A model generated the notes under the pieces. That model was given only the letters and a program-made list of their open reading frames with translations, searched no databases and had not been told where the DNA came from. The translations under genes were made by a program, and so were the position numbers. DNA of 6,993 nucleotides from Deltaproteobacteria bacterium (lineage in GTDB: Bacteria; Desulfobacterota_B; Binatia; Binatales; Binataceae). Where the stretch lies: assembly GCA_021827465.1 (NCBI GenBank), contig JAKAVX010000132.1, positions 1 through 6,993 of the forward strand. The letters are read 5' to 3'. Below, piece after piece: positions 1 to 6,024 of the stretch. Each line of letters opens with the position of its first letter. The stretch's first letter is position 1.

Positions 1-723
1 ATTGGCGGCGCGCGGCGCGACGCCGTTGCGCCGGCGATGGGCCGAAGCAATTTCCTCTGCGCCGCGCGCATTGATTCCGCCCTCGACTATCCTGCGCGCC
101 GCGGAAAGCCGCGCCTCGGGCGTCGGCAGCGCAAGCAGCGGACGCGCCTGCCCGGCGCTAAGGCGCCCCTCGGCGATCATCTCAAGGACAGGCTCGGGCA
201 GATCGAGAAGCCGGATAGCGTTGCTCACATGCGGGCGGCTTTTTCCAATTCTCGCCGCAATTTGATCGTGACTGAGCGCGAACTCGCGGCTCAGCCGGGC
301 GAACGCACGCCCCTCCTCCACCGCGTTCAGCTCCTCGCGGGCGAGGTTCTCGACCAGCGACATCTCGAGCGCGGCGCGATCATCGAGCTCGCGCACGATA
401 ACCGGGACGGCTTCGAGTCCCGCGGCGCGGGCCGCGCGAAGCCTGCGCTCGCCGGCGATCAATTCATAGCGTGAGCCATCGGGCGCGCCTGCCGCGCGGC
501 GGACAATCAAAGGCTCGATAACTCCCTGGCTCTCGATCGCGCGGCGCAACTCTTCAAGGCGCTCGGGGTTGAAACGCTGGCGCGGCTGATAAGGTCCCGG
601 AGCAATCTGCGACACCGGCGTCATCGTAACGCCCGGGCCCGTTTCGCGCGGCAGAGCGACGTTCCCGGCATCGCCGCCTCCGATAAGAGCGTCCAGACCG
701 CGGCCCAAAGGCTTGCGAATCAT
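1..723 (-). CDS. parB: Chromosome partitioning protein ParB (Spo0J), 5' part, cut by window edge
   Basis: ParB is a CTP-dependent DNA clamp that loads at parS, spreads along the origin region and stimulates the ParA ATPase to segregate sister origins. The reading frame is open from ATG at 723 to base 1, giving 241 residues; family members run about 280-300, so the C-terminal dimerisation domain is outside the window. Visible in order: an N-terminal ParA-contact segment (LGRGLDALIG, residues 6-15); the ParB/Srx nucleotide-binding fold with YQPRQ (45-49), GERRLRAAR (91-99) and ENLAREELN (125-133), which are the three conserved CTP-binding boxes; then a helix-turn-helix for parS recognition (LSHDQIAARIGKSRPHVSNAIRLL, about 150-173). 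The start is supported by a GGAGG seven bases upstream and by the ATGA overlap with parA, which implies translational coupling. I saw no frameshift or missing key residue. Identification is firm; only the 3' end is unknown. Confidence 0.96.
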   Translation of the reverse strand, partial: MIRKPLGRGLDALIGGGDAGNVALPRETGPGVTMTPVSQIAPGPYQPRQRFNPERLEELRRAIESQGVIEPLIVRRAAGAPDGSRYELIAGERRLRAARAAGLEAVPVIVRELDDRAALEMSLVENLAREELNAVEEGRAFARLSREFALSHDQIAARIGKSRPHVSNAIRLLDLPEPVLEMIAEGRLSAGQARPLLALPTPEARLSAARRIVEGGINARGAEEIASAHRRRNGVAPRAAN

Positions 724-1526
724 CGTGTTTCCTCCCCGCTGGATGCCGACGGCGCTTCGCGCGCCAAAATTTCTTCGGCCAGCGCCCGGTAGCCCTCGGC
801 GCCTGCCGACTTGGGTTCGTACTCAAGTACCGAAAGCCCGTGGCTCGGGCTCTCCGAAAGTCTCACGTTGCGCGGTATCACGGCCTTGAAGACCTTGTGC
901 GGAAAATGCTGTCTGACTTCGCGCGAAATCTCGTGGCTGAGGCGGTTGCGCGCGTCGAACATGGTGAGCACCAAGCCTTCGATTTCGAGGGTCGGGCGAA
1001 ACCTCGACTGCACGCGGCCGATGGTTCCGAGCAGGGAAGTGAGCCCTTCGAGCGCGTAGTACTCGCACTGCATCGGTACCAATACCGAGTCGGAAGCGAT
1101 TAGGGCGTTCAATGTAAGGAGGCCGAGCGAAGGTGGCGTATCCAATAGAACATAGTTATATTGTCTTGCGTCGGCGCCCAACAGCGCAAGCAGACGCCGT
1201 TCGCGGCCTTCCATCGTTACAAGTTCGATTTCGGCGCCGACCAGGTCGGGACCTGCGCCCGCTAGAACCAGGCTGGGACGGACCTGAACGAGAACCTCTG
1301 ACAGCGGCACGTCAAGGATGAGCGCCTGATAGATACCTTTATGTCGCTGGATTTGCTCGCGGATTTCCGGCGATGCGACGAGGCCCGAAGTGGCGTTGCC
1401 CTGGGGATCGAGATCGATGAGAAGGACGCTGCGCTCCGCCTGCGCGAGGGCGACCGCCAGATTGATCGCGGTGGTCGTCTTACCAACACCGCCCTTTTGG
1501 TTCGCGATCGCTATTACCCGCCCCAC
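720..1526 (-). CDS. parA: Chromosome partitioning ATPase ParA (Soj)
   Basis: ParA is a deviant Walker-type ATPase that binds DNA non-specifically when ATP-bound and provides the gradient that moves ParB-parS complexes. With the chosen start it has 268 residues, close to chromosomal Soj proteins (about 255). Motifs: deviant Walker A KGGVGKTT (11-18, signature lysines at 11 and 16), IDLDPQGNAT (37-46), Walker B region LLDTPPSLG (127-135), and the C-terminal PRNVRLSESPS segment typical of the family. There is no N-terminal helix-turn-helix, so it is the chromosomal rather than the plasmid P1/F type. A TTG at 1532 is also possible, but GTG at 1526 gives MGRVIAIANQKGG, matching the family start, and puts GGGG six bases upstream; no ATG is available before the in-frame stop at 1563-1565. 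The stop TGA overlaps the parB ATG by four bases (ATGA). A parS site lies in its leader, so ParB could influence its own operon. Confidence 0.96.
   Translation of the reverse strand: MGRVIAIANQKGGVGKTTTAINLAVALAQAERSVLLIDLDPQGNATSGLVASPEIREQIQRHKGIYQALILDVPLSEVLVQVRPSLVLAGAGPDLVGAEIELVTMEGRERRLLALLGADARQYNYVLLDTPPSLGLLTLNALIASDSVLVPMQCEYYALEGLTSLLGTIGRVQSRFRPTLEIEGLVLTMFDARNRLSHEISREVRQHFPHKVFKAVIPRNVRLSESPSHGLSVLEYEPKSAGAEGYRALAEEILAREAPSASSGEETR
731..735 (-). promoter_or_regulatory. Shine-Dalgarno site of parB, inside parA
   Basis: On the minus strand the sequence reads GGGGAGGAAACACG directly before the parB ATG, with GGAGG seven bases from the start codon. It lies within the last codons of parA (residues SGEETR), so parB can be initiated as ribosomes finish parA. 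Confidence 0.75.
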
Positions 1527-1558
1527 TTCCAACCCCGCATCGAGATCCGGCGCAGTAC

Positions 1559-1574
1559 GGTTTCACGTGAAACC
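1559..1574. promoter_or_regulatory. parS site 1 (ParB-binding site) in the parA leader
   Basis: The 16 bases GGTTTCACGTGAAACC are a perfect palindrome. Compared with the widely conserved parS consensus TGTTTCACGTGAAACA, the inner 14 bases are identical and only the two outermost positions differ (14/16). It lies 33-48 bases upstream of the parA GTG, between rsmG and parA. The helix-turn-helix of the ParB encoded just downstream is the expected reader. ParB loading here would nucleate the partition complex and might also damp parAB transcription; that regulatory role is inference. Confidence 0.92.
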
Positions 1575-1587
1575 AACCGACGTGTTT

Positions 1588-1615
1588 AATCTACGCGAGC
1601 GACCCGTAAAATCAA
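1588..1615 (-). promoter_or_regulatory. Candidate sigma-70 promoter for parA-parB
   Basis: The 162-base gap between rsmG and parA is less GC-rich than its surroundings. On the minus strand it contains TTGATT (1615-1610) and TAGATT (1593-1588), each 4/6 to the -35 and -10 consensus, with a 16-base spacer. Transcription would start near 1581, placing parS site 1 in the early transcribed region. The match is weak, and parA may also be read through from rsmG. Confidence 0.3.
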
Positions 1616-1688
1616 ACTTTGCTTGCACATAGGTTCGCCAAGCCCGCGATCTGGCAGAGCTTTTTTCGAGTTACGCGGAGGGCAACGG

Positions 1689-2423
1689 TTACATCTTGCG
1701 CCAGATGGCAAGCACTCTCTCGACCGTCGCACCGTCGCGCTCGACCGTGTAAGCGCGCCGCGTGTACCCACTCAACCCCGCCGCGCCTGCGGCGTCCAGG
1801 TTGGGCCGCTGTGAGCGGCTCGCGTAGAGAATCGCGAGGCCTGAGGGACGGAGCGCGCCCGCCGCGATCGCGTAGAATGAACCCGGTTCGCCAACCGCGC
1901 GCGCAGTGACCAGGTCGAACTCGGGCTCCAGAAGCGAGGGTGTGATATGGGCAGTCTCGACCCGGACGTTGAGCAGCCCCATCTCGGCGATCGCAACCGA
2001 GAGAAAACTCGCCCGCTTGCGCCGCGACTCGGCCAAGGTAAACGTCGCCGCAGTGGCGGCCGCGAGAATCAGGCCGGGAAATCCGGCACCGGTGCCGACA
2101 TCGAGGATCTTGCGGTCGGGTCCGAACGCTCCCGCGAGCGGCCCGGGATCCGGTCCTGCCGCGATAACGGCCGGCATAAGACTGTCGATTACGTGGAAGG
2201 CCGTTTCGGCCGGATCGCCGGGACAGGCAGTGAGACTGGTTGTCGCGCCCCAGAGCGCGAGGTTTTCAGCGAACTTCTCGATACGATCGGGGAATCTGTC
2301 AGGCTCGGCGGGAGTGTAGCCGAGTCCCGCAACGCGCAGGACCACCCGCTCGCGAACCGCAGCGCCGATTGCGCGCGGATCATCCTCTGTCGAGGCCTGG
2401 CGCGGTCGTTTCACGTGAAACAA
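1689..2423 (-). CDS. rsmG: 16S rRNA (guanine-527-N7)-methyltransferase RsmG (GidB)
   Basis: RsmG transfers a methyl group from S-adenosylmethionine to N7 of G527 in the 530 loop of 16S rRNA; loss of the enzyme is known to give low-level streptomycin resistance. The product has 244 residues, slightly longer than the usual 210-240. It shows the family's N-terminal helix followed by NLALWGATTSLT (54-65, the usual LWNxxxNLT region), then HVIDSL (77-82, usual RHxxDSL), and the SAM-binding loop ILDVGTGAGFPGL (106-118). An ESRRKRASFL motif and TARAVGEP follow, corresponding to the acidic ribose-binding strand and the later SRA element. The start is TTG at 2423, seven bases after the mnmG stop. In-frame alternatives are GTG at 2414, inside parS, and an unlikely CTG upstream. 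The first codons, FHVK, are the parS palindrome read as protein, as seen in RsmG of many bacteria. The Shine-Dalgarno match is poor (GGGCGA), so coupling to mnmG is likely. Confidence 0.94.
   Translation of the reverse strand: MFHVKRPRQASTEDDPRAIGAAVRERVVLRVAGLGYTPAEPDRFPDRIEKFAENLALWGATTSLTACPGDPAETAFHVIDSLMPAVIAAGPDPGPLAGAFGPDRKILDVGTGAGFPGLILAAATAATFTLAESRRKRASFLSVAIAEMGLLNVRVETAHITPSLLEPEFDLVTARAVGEPGSFYAIAAGALRPSGLAILYASRSQRPNLDAAGAAGLSGYTRRAYTVERDGATVERVLAIWRKM
2407..2422. promoter_or_regulatory. parS site 2 overlapping the rsmG start codon
   Basis: The plus strand reads CGTTTCACGTGAAACA, matching parS TGTTTCACGTGAAACA at 15 of 16 positions. Read on the minus strand it covers two bases of the TTG start and codons 2-5 (Phe-His-Val-Lys) of rsmG. 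It is 848 bases from parS site 1, so the pair brackets rsmG. Two such matches next to parAB make chance occurrence very unlikely. Confidence 0.94.
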
Positions 2424-2430
2424 TCGCCCG

Positions 2431-4293
2431 TCAGCGTGCGTGCCCAGCCTTCAGATGGACTGCGAGCAGCGAAACCGCCGCCGGCGTGATTCCCGGCATC
2501 CGCGACGCCTGCCCAAGCGATCGTGGGCGCGCATCCGAGAGGCGCTCGCGCGCCTCGGTTGAAAGACCTTGTACGGCGCGAAAGTCGACCCAACCGGGTA
2601 TCGGCGTATCCTCCAGCCGCTTGAACCTTTCGACGGCTTCGAGCTGACGGCGCACGTATCCGTCGTATTTGATCTCGATTTCGAGTTCCGCAGCCTGATC
2701 GAAGTCGAGCATCGGCTCCAGAGTCGCCATCCTGAGCACCGTCGCGTAGGAAATCTCCGGCCGCTTGAGCAGTTCTATCGCGCGGACCGCCTGATTCATC
2801 GGCGACGAGCCGTTCTCCTGCAAAATTCCGTTGTTTTCCGCGCTATTCCCGACCAGCGTGGCCCTTAGCCGCTCGATTTCTCCGCTCACCAGCGCGCTTT
2901 TTCGCCGAAGCCGAGCGCCCGCGGCCGCGTCGAGCAGCCCGAGCCGTTCGCCTATCGGTGAAAGCCGCCGATCGGCATTGTCCTCGCGCAGAACCAGCCG
3001 GTATTCCGCCCGCGAGGTAAACATCCGGTACGGCTCACCGCCGATTCCGCGCGTCACCAGGTCGTCGATCATCACCCCGATGTACGCCTGGTCGCGCCCG
3101 AGGATCAGCGTCGGCTCGTCTCTCACCGAGAGCGCCGCGTTTATCCCCGCAATCAGTCCCTGCGCGGCGGCCTCCTCGTAGCCGGTGGTGCCGTTTATCT
3201 GCCCGGCGAAGAAAAGCCCCGCGACCAGCCGCGTTTCGAGTGACGAGCTCAACTGGACCGGGTCCGAGAAGTCATATTCGATAGCGTATCCGGGGCGCAT
3301 CACCTCGGCCTGCTCAAGCCCTCTTATCGAGCGCACCATCGCGAGTTGCCCATCGTACGGCAGGCTGGTCGAAAGCCCGTTGGGATAGACCTCGACCGTG
3401 TCGCGTCCCTCCGGTTCGAGGAAAATCTGATGGCGCTCCTTGCCCGCAAAGCGCATCACCTTGTCTTCGACCGACGGGCAGTAGCGCGGGCCGCGGCTCT
3501 GGATAATCCCGGAGTACATCGGCGAGCGCCCGATATTTTCGCGGATTATCCGATGGGTCTCGGCGTTGGTGAAGGTAAGATGGCAGGGAATCTGCGCCTG
3601 TCCGATACCCTCGGTGCGAAACGAGAACGGCGGCGGCGGTTCGTCGCCCGGCTGAATCTCCAACTCGGAATAGTCGATCGTTCGCCCGTCGAGCCGCGGG
3701 CAGGTTCCGGTCTTGAGCCTGCCGATTCGAAAGCCGAGTTCGCGCAAATGATCGCTGAGACCCATCGCGGCGAAATCTCCCGCGCGCCCGGCGGAATAAT
3801 TGCGCTCGCCCACGTGAACCAGACCTTTGAGGAACGTTCCGGTGGTGAGCACAACCGAGCGCGCCATGAAGGTCTCTCCGCTCTGCGATTCGACACCGAC
3901 AACATGTCGATTATCGACAAGCAGCCGCTCGACACTGGCTTGGCGGATCTGCAGGTTCGGCGCGGATTCGAGCACGCGCTTCATCCGGGCGCGGTAGGCG
4001 GCCTTGTCGGCCTGGGCGCGGCGCGCGCGAACGGCTGGGCCCTTGCGGGTATTGAGGAAGCGGAACTGGATCCCGGTTTCGTCGATCGCGACGCCCATCT
4101 CTCCGCCGAGCGCGTCGATCTCGCGCACCAGGTGGCCCTTGCCGATCCCGCCGATCGCAGGGTTGCACGACATCTGGCCGATATGGTCGAGGTTGAGCGT
4201 GAGCATCAGCGTCCGCGCGCCCATCCGCGAGGCGGCGAGCGACGCTTCGATTCCGGCGTGTCCGGCGCCGACCACGATAACGTCGTAAGTCAT
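2431..4293 (-). CDS. mnmG: tRNA uridine-5-carboxymethylaminomethyl modification enzyme MnmG (GidA)
   Basis: MnmG is the FAD- and NADH-using partner of MnmE. Together they install the (carboxymethyl)aminomethyl group at C5 of wobble uridine 34 in tRNAs for split codon boxes, using methylene-tetrahydrofolate. It has 620 residues against 629 in E. coli. Features: dinucleotide-binding VVGAGHAG (7-14); SCNPAIGGIGKGHL (42-55) with Cys43, aligning to the E. coli active-site Cys47; GRLKTGTCPR (191-200; most relatives have a proline instead of the cysteine); GPRYCPSVEDK (268-278) with Cys272, matching E. coli Cys277; the later FAGQINGTTGYEEAAAQG block; and the helical C-terminal MnmE/tRNA-contact domain ending with GQASRMPGITPAA. 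An ATG 36 bases upstream (4329) would add a non-conserved 12-residue tail, so MTYDVIVVG at 4293 is preferred. Neither start has a good Shine-Dalgarno; the bases before 4293 are pyrimidine-rich. rsmG follows after seven bases, suggesting one operon. Confidence 0.96.
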   Translation of the reverse strand: MTYDVIVVGAGHAGIEASLAASRMGARTLMLTLNLDHIGQMSCNPAIGGIGKGHLVREIDALGGEMGVAIDETGIQFRFLNTRKGPAVRARRAQADKAAYRARMKRVLESAPNLQIRQASVERLLVDNRHVVGVESQSGETFMARSVVLTTGTFLKGLVHVGERNYSAGRAGDFAAMGLSDHLRELGFRIGRLKTGTCPRLDGRTIDYSELEIQPGDEPPPPFSFRTEGIGQAQIPCHLTFTNAETHRIIRENIGRSPMYSGIIQSRGPRYCPSVEDKVMRFAGKERHQIFLEPEGRDTVEVYPNGLSTSLPYDGQLAMVRSIRGLEQAEVMRPGYAIEYDFSDPVQLSSSLETRLVAGLFFAGQINGTTGYEEAAAQGLIAGINAALSVRDEPTLILGRDQAYIGVMIDDLVTRGIGGEPYRMFTSRAEYRLVLREDNADRRLSPIGERLGLLDAAAGARLRRKSALVSGEIERLRATLVGNSAENNGILQENGSSPMNQAVRAIELLKRPEISYATVLRMATLEPMLDFDQAAELEIEIKYDGYVRRQLEAVERFKRLEDTPIPGWVDFRAVQGLSTEARERLSDARPRSLGQASRMPGITPAAVSLLAVHLKAGHAR

Positions 4294-4350
4294 AGGGAGA
4301 AGCCCGAGATTATTACGCGGCGCGCGCATCCGGCAAGCTTAACCATACAA

Positions 4351-4380
4351 ATTGTAGGCTAATATATCTATCCGTGTCTG
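4351..4380 (-). promoter_or_regulatory. Candidate sigma-70 promoter for mnmG
   Basis: An AT-rich pocket (about 4341-4370) stands out in the GC-rich spacer between mnmE and mnmG. On the minus strand it offers TACAAT at 4356-4351 (5/6 to TATAAT) with CAGACA at 4380-4375 (4/6 to TTGACA), separated by 18 bases. Transcription would start near 4344, about 50 bases before the mnmG ATG. The -10 box is part of a perfect inverted repeat, TACAAATTGTA (4346-4356). An alternative -10, TATATT at 4366-4361, lacks a -35 partner. This suggests mnmG-rsmG(-parAB) can be transcribed independently of mnmE. Confidence 0.4.
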
Positions 4381-4392
4381 TTCCGCCGCCGC

Positions 4393-4406
4393 CCGGCGAC
4401 AGCCGG
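4393..4406 (-). terminator. Short GC hairpin directly after mnmE
   Basis: CCGGC-loop-GCCGG forms a perfect five-base-pair stem with a four-base loop, starting immediately after the mnmE stop codon. There is no T-run after it on the minus strand, so it is at best a weak or partial terminator, or an mRNA 3'-end stabiliser. Short GC-rich hairpins are common by chance in this composition. Confidence 0.2.
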
Positions 4407-5789
4407 TCATTTTCCGATACAGAATTCACGGAAAATCGCGTCCAGGATGTCTTCGTTATGGACCTCGCCGGTGATTTCGCCGAGCGCGTCTGCCGCCGCC
4501 GCGACGTCGACCGCGACAATCTCGGGCGGCCTCGAAGCCCGAAGGCTCTCGAGCGCGGCCGAAAGTGCTTCGAGCGCGCGGGCGAGCGCGGCGCGATGGC
4601 GTTCGCGGGAGATTGCGACGCCCGCGGCGAGCCCCGGCGCGGCGATCTCCTCGACCAAGTGCGCGATCTCCCTGCGCAGCGATTCGAGGCCGTCGCCCCT
4701 GAGCGCCGAGAACGGCACTATCGGCATCGCGAGCCCCGCCGAGCGGAGGTCCTCCGCGCTCGTCACGGGCGGAAGATCGCGCTTGTTAAGCAGCGCGACG
4801 CCTCTCCGGCTGCGGCATCGCTCGATAACCATAGCGTCCTCGGCGTCGAGCGGGCGCGCCGAGTCGAACACGGCAAGCACCAGGTCGGCCTCGGCGAGAG
4901 AGCTGAAAGTCCGTGCAATTCCTTTATTTTCCACCTCGTCGGCGCTTTCGCGGACGCCGGCGGTGTCCTGCAGGACGAGCGGTAAGGGACCGAGCTGAAT
5001 CGAGTCCTCGATAACGTCGCGGGTGGTGCCGGGGACGGCGGTGACGATCGCGCGCTCGATTCCGAGCATCAGGTTGAGGACGCTCGACTTGCCGACGTTG
5101 GGCTTTCCGAGGATGACGGCGCGCGCGCCCTCCCGCGTGATTCGCCCGGCGGCAAAACTCTGATGCAAAATAGCTACATCATCGGCGAGCGCGCGGACCG
5201 ATGATGCAATTTCACCACGCGAAGGCAGATCGATGTCCTCGTCGGAAAAATCGATTTCCGCTTCCAGGTGCGCGCCGATAGAAATTAGCTGATCTCTAAG
5301 CTTCGATATTTTTTCGCTGAGAGCACCGGCCATCTGGCTGAGAGCGAGCCGGAGCGCGCCTTCGCCGTGGGCAGCGACGAGATCTGCGATCGCTTCGGCC
5401 TCGGTCAGATCTATACGGCCATTCAGAAACGCGCGGCGCGTGAACTCCCCCGGCTCGGCCATCCGCGCCCCGGCCGCCATCGCGGCTCCGAGGATTCGCC
5501 GCACCAGGTACATCCCGCCGTGGCAATGGATCTCGGCGAGATCCTCGCCGGTGAAGGTCCCCGGACCGGGCATCCGGACCGCGATCGAGCGGTCGAGGAG
5601 CGCTCCGGTTGCGGGATCGACAATCTCGCCGAGGACCATCTTTCGCGGCTCGGCATCGGCGTTGGCGCGAAGCGGACGAAACAAAGAATCGAGGATAGCG
5701 ATCGCACGGGGGCCCGAAAGGCGGACGATTGCGACGGCACCCTGGCCGGGCGCGGTAGCGGGCGCGACGATCGTGTCCTGGACGTACAC
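4407..5789 (-). CDS. mnmE: tRNA modification GTPase MnmE (TrmE)
   Basis: MnmE is the G-protein subunit of the MnmEG complex that modifies wobble uridine 34 of tRNA; its GTP-driven dimerisation and folate-binding domain support C5 modification. It has 460 residues, the usual length (454 in E. coli). The N-terminal folate-binding domain begins DTIVAPATAPGQGAVAIVRLSG and includes GPGTFTGED (75-83), EIHCHGG (86-92) and EPGEFTRRAFLNGRIDLTEAEA (112-133). A helical domain follows, with the G domain inserted: G1 GKPNVGKSS (228-236), G2 GTTRD (254-258), G3 DTAG (275-278), G4 NKRD (335-338). The C-terminal CIGK (457-460), essential in E. coli MnmE, is intact. The start is GTG at 5789; only seven codons separate it from an upstream in-frame stop, and AGGCG sits about nine bases before it. 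The neighbours usually found upstream in this cluster (rnpA, yidC, jag) are absent and the adjacent gene is divergent, so mnmE must have its own promoter in 5790-6024. Confidence 0.96.
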   Translation of the reverse strand: MYVQDTIVAPATAPGQGAVAIVRLSGPRAIAILDSLFRPLRANADAEPRKMVLGEIVDPATGALLDRSIAVRMPGPGTFTGEDLAEIHCHGGMYLVRRILGAAMAAGARMAEPGEFTRRAFLNGRIDLTEAEAIADLVAAHGEGALRLALSQMAGALSEKISKLRDQLISIGAHLEAEIDFSDEDIDLPSRGEIASSVRALADDVAILHQSFAAGRITREGARAVILGKPNVGKSSVLNLMLGIERAIVTAVPGTTRDVIEDSIQLGPLPLVLQDTAGVRESADEVENKGIARTFSSLAEADLVLAVFDSARPLDAEDAMVIERCRSRRGVALLNKRDLPPVTSAEDLRSAGLAMPIVPFSALRGDGLESLRREIAHLVEEIAAPGLAAGVAISRERHRAALARALEALSAALESLRASRPPEIVAVDVAAAADALGEITGEVHNEDILDAIFREFCIGK

Positions 5790-5899
5790 GGCGGAGCGCC
5801 TATCAGCGTATCATCACGCGCCGTTTTCGGGGAGTCCGAACGAGGATTGTCGAGTGCCGCAACGCTGTGACGGGCTCGAAAATGGCGAAATCGCCCGCG

Positions 5900-5931
5900 T
5901 GTGGACAACACTGTGTCGAAAACGTGGAGAA
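5900..5931. promoter_or_regulatory. DnaA-box-like cluster (candidate)
   Basis: TGTGGACAA at 5900-5908 is the exact reverse complement of TTGTCCACA, the DnaA box form favoured in high-GC genomes, and one base from the E. coli form TTATCCACA. Two degraded copies follow in the same orientation: TGTGTCGAA (5912-5920, three mismatches) and CGTGGAGAA (5923-5931, two mismatches). The units are spaced 12 and 11 bases apart, about one helical turn. Only the first is a strong match. The origin-proximal setting (parAB, parS, mnmEG) makes DnaA binding plausible. Confidence 0.4.
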
Positions 5932-6013
5932 GACTTGCGCTTCATCGTGGCACTTGGCTATCGACGGGCGCATCAGGCGCCTAAGAGCATCAGTTTTAGA
6001 TCTATAGCGCGCC

Positions 6014-6019
6014 GGAGGT
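6014..6019 (+). promoter_or_regulatory. Shine-Dalgarno site of the mddA-like gene
   Basis: GGAGGT lies five bases before the ATG at 6025 and is a full match to the anti-Shine-Dalgarno sequence. It is the strongest ribosome site in the window and fixes the start of this gene. Confidence 0.85.
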
Positions 6020-6024
6020 GAACA

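Larger units (their letters stand above)
5790..6024. promoter_or_regulatory. Divergent intergenic region between mnmE and the mddA-like gene
   Basis: This 235-base region must carry the start signals for both divergent genes. I could not place convincing -35/-10 pairs for either. It contains a DnaA-box-like cluster (5900-5931), an eight-base palindrome AGGCGCCT (5975-5982) and a small AT-rich patch (about 5990-6006, TTTTAGATCTATAG) just ahead of the plus-strand ribosome site. No coding sequence with family resemblance is present. Confidence 0.5.

Noticed and set aside
37..474. 145-codon plus-strand frame opposite parB
   Set aside because: The minus strand encodes an intact ParB with all motifs; the antisense frame has low-complexity, Arg/Ala-rich content.
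1640..1670. Plus-strand GCCA...TGGC stem followed by six T residues, terminator-like
   Set aside because: The stem is only four base pairs with an 11-base loop, and no plus-strand gene ends there; on the minus strand the T-run is an A-run.
1586..1771. 61-codon minus-strand frame across the rsmG 3' end and parA leader
   Set aside because: It overlaps the conserved end of rsmG in another frame, has no motif, and covers the promoter and leader region.
1947..2489. 180-codon plus-strand frame opposite rsmG, with FHVK in its sequence
   Set aside because: FHVK appears on both strands because parS is palindromic; otherwise no recognisable protein and it is antisense to rsmG.
3806..3821. Possible third parS site (contains CACGTGAA)
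   Set aside because: It matches only 11 of 16 positions, with a single match in the left arm outside the CACGTG core; it lies within conserved mnmG codons, so it is probably chance.
4329..4329. Upstream ATG for mnmG adding 12 residues
   Set aside because: The extra residues are not like the family N-terminus, whereas MTYDVIVVG at 4293 begins at the expected point; there is no ribosome site to favour the upstream codon.
3346..4362. 338-codon open frame on the plus strand opposite mnmG
   Set aside because: It is antisense to a fully conserved mnmG, shows no family motifs, and long antisense frames are expected in GC-rich coding DNA.
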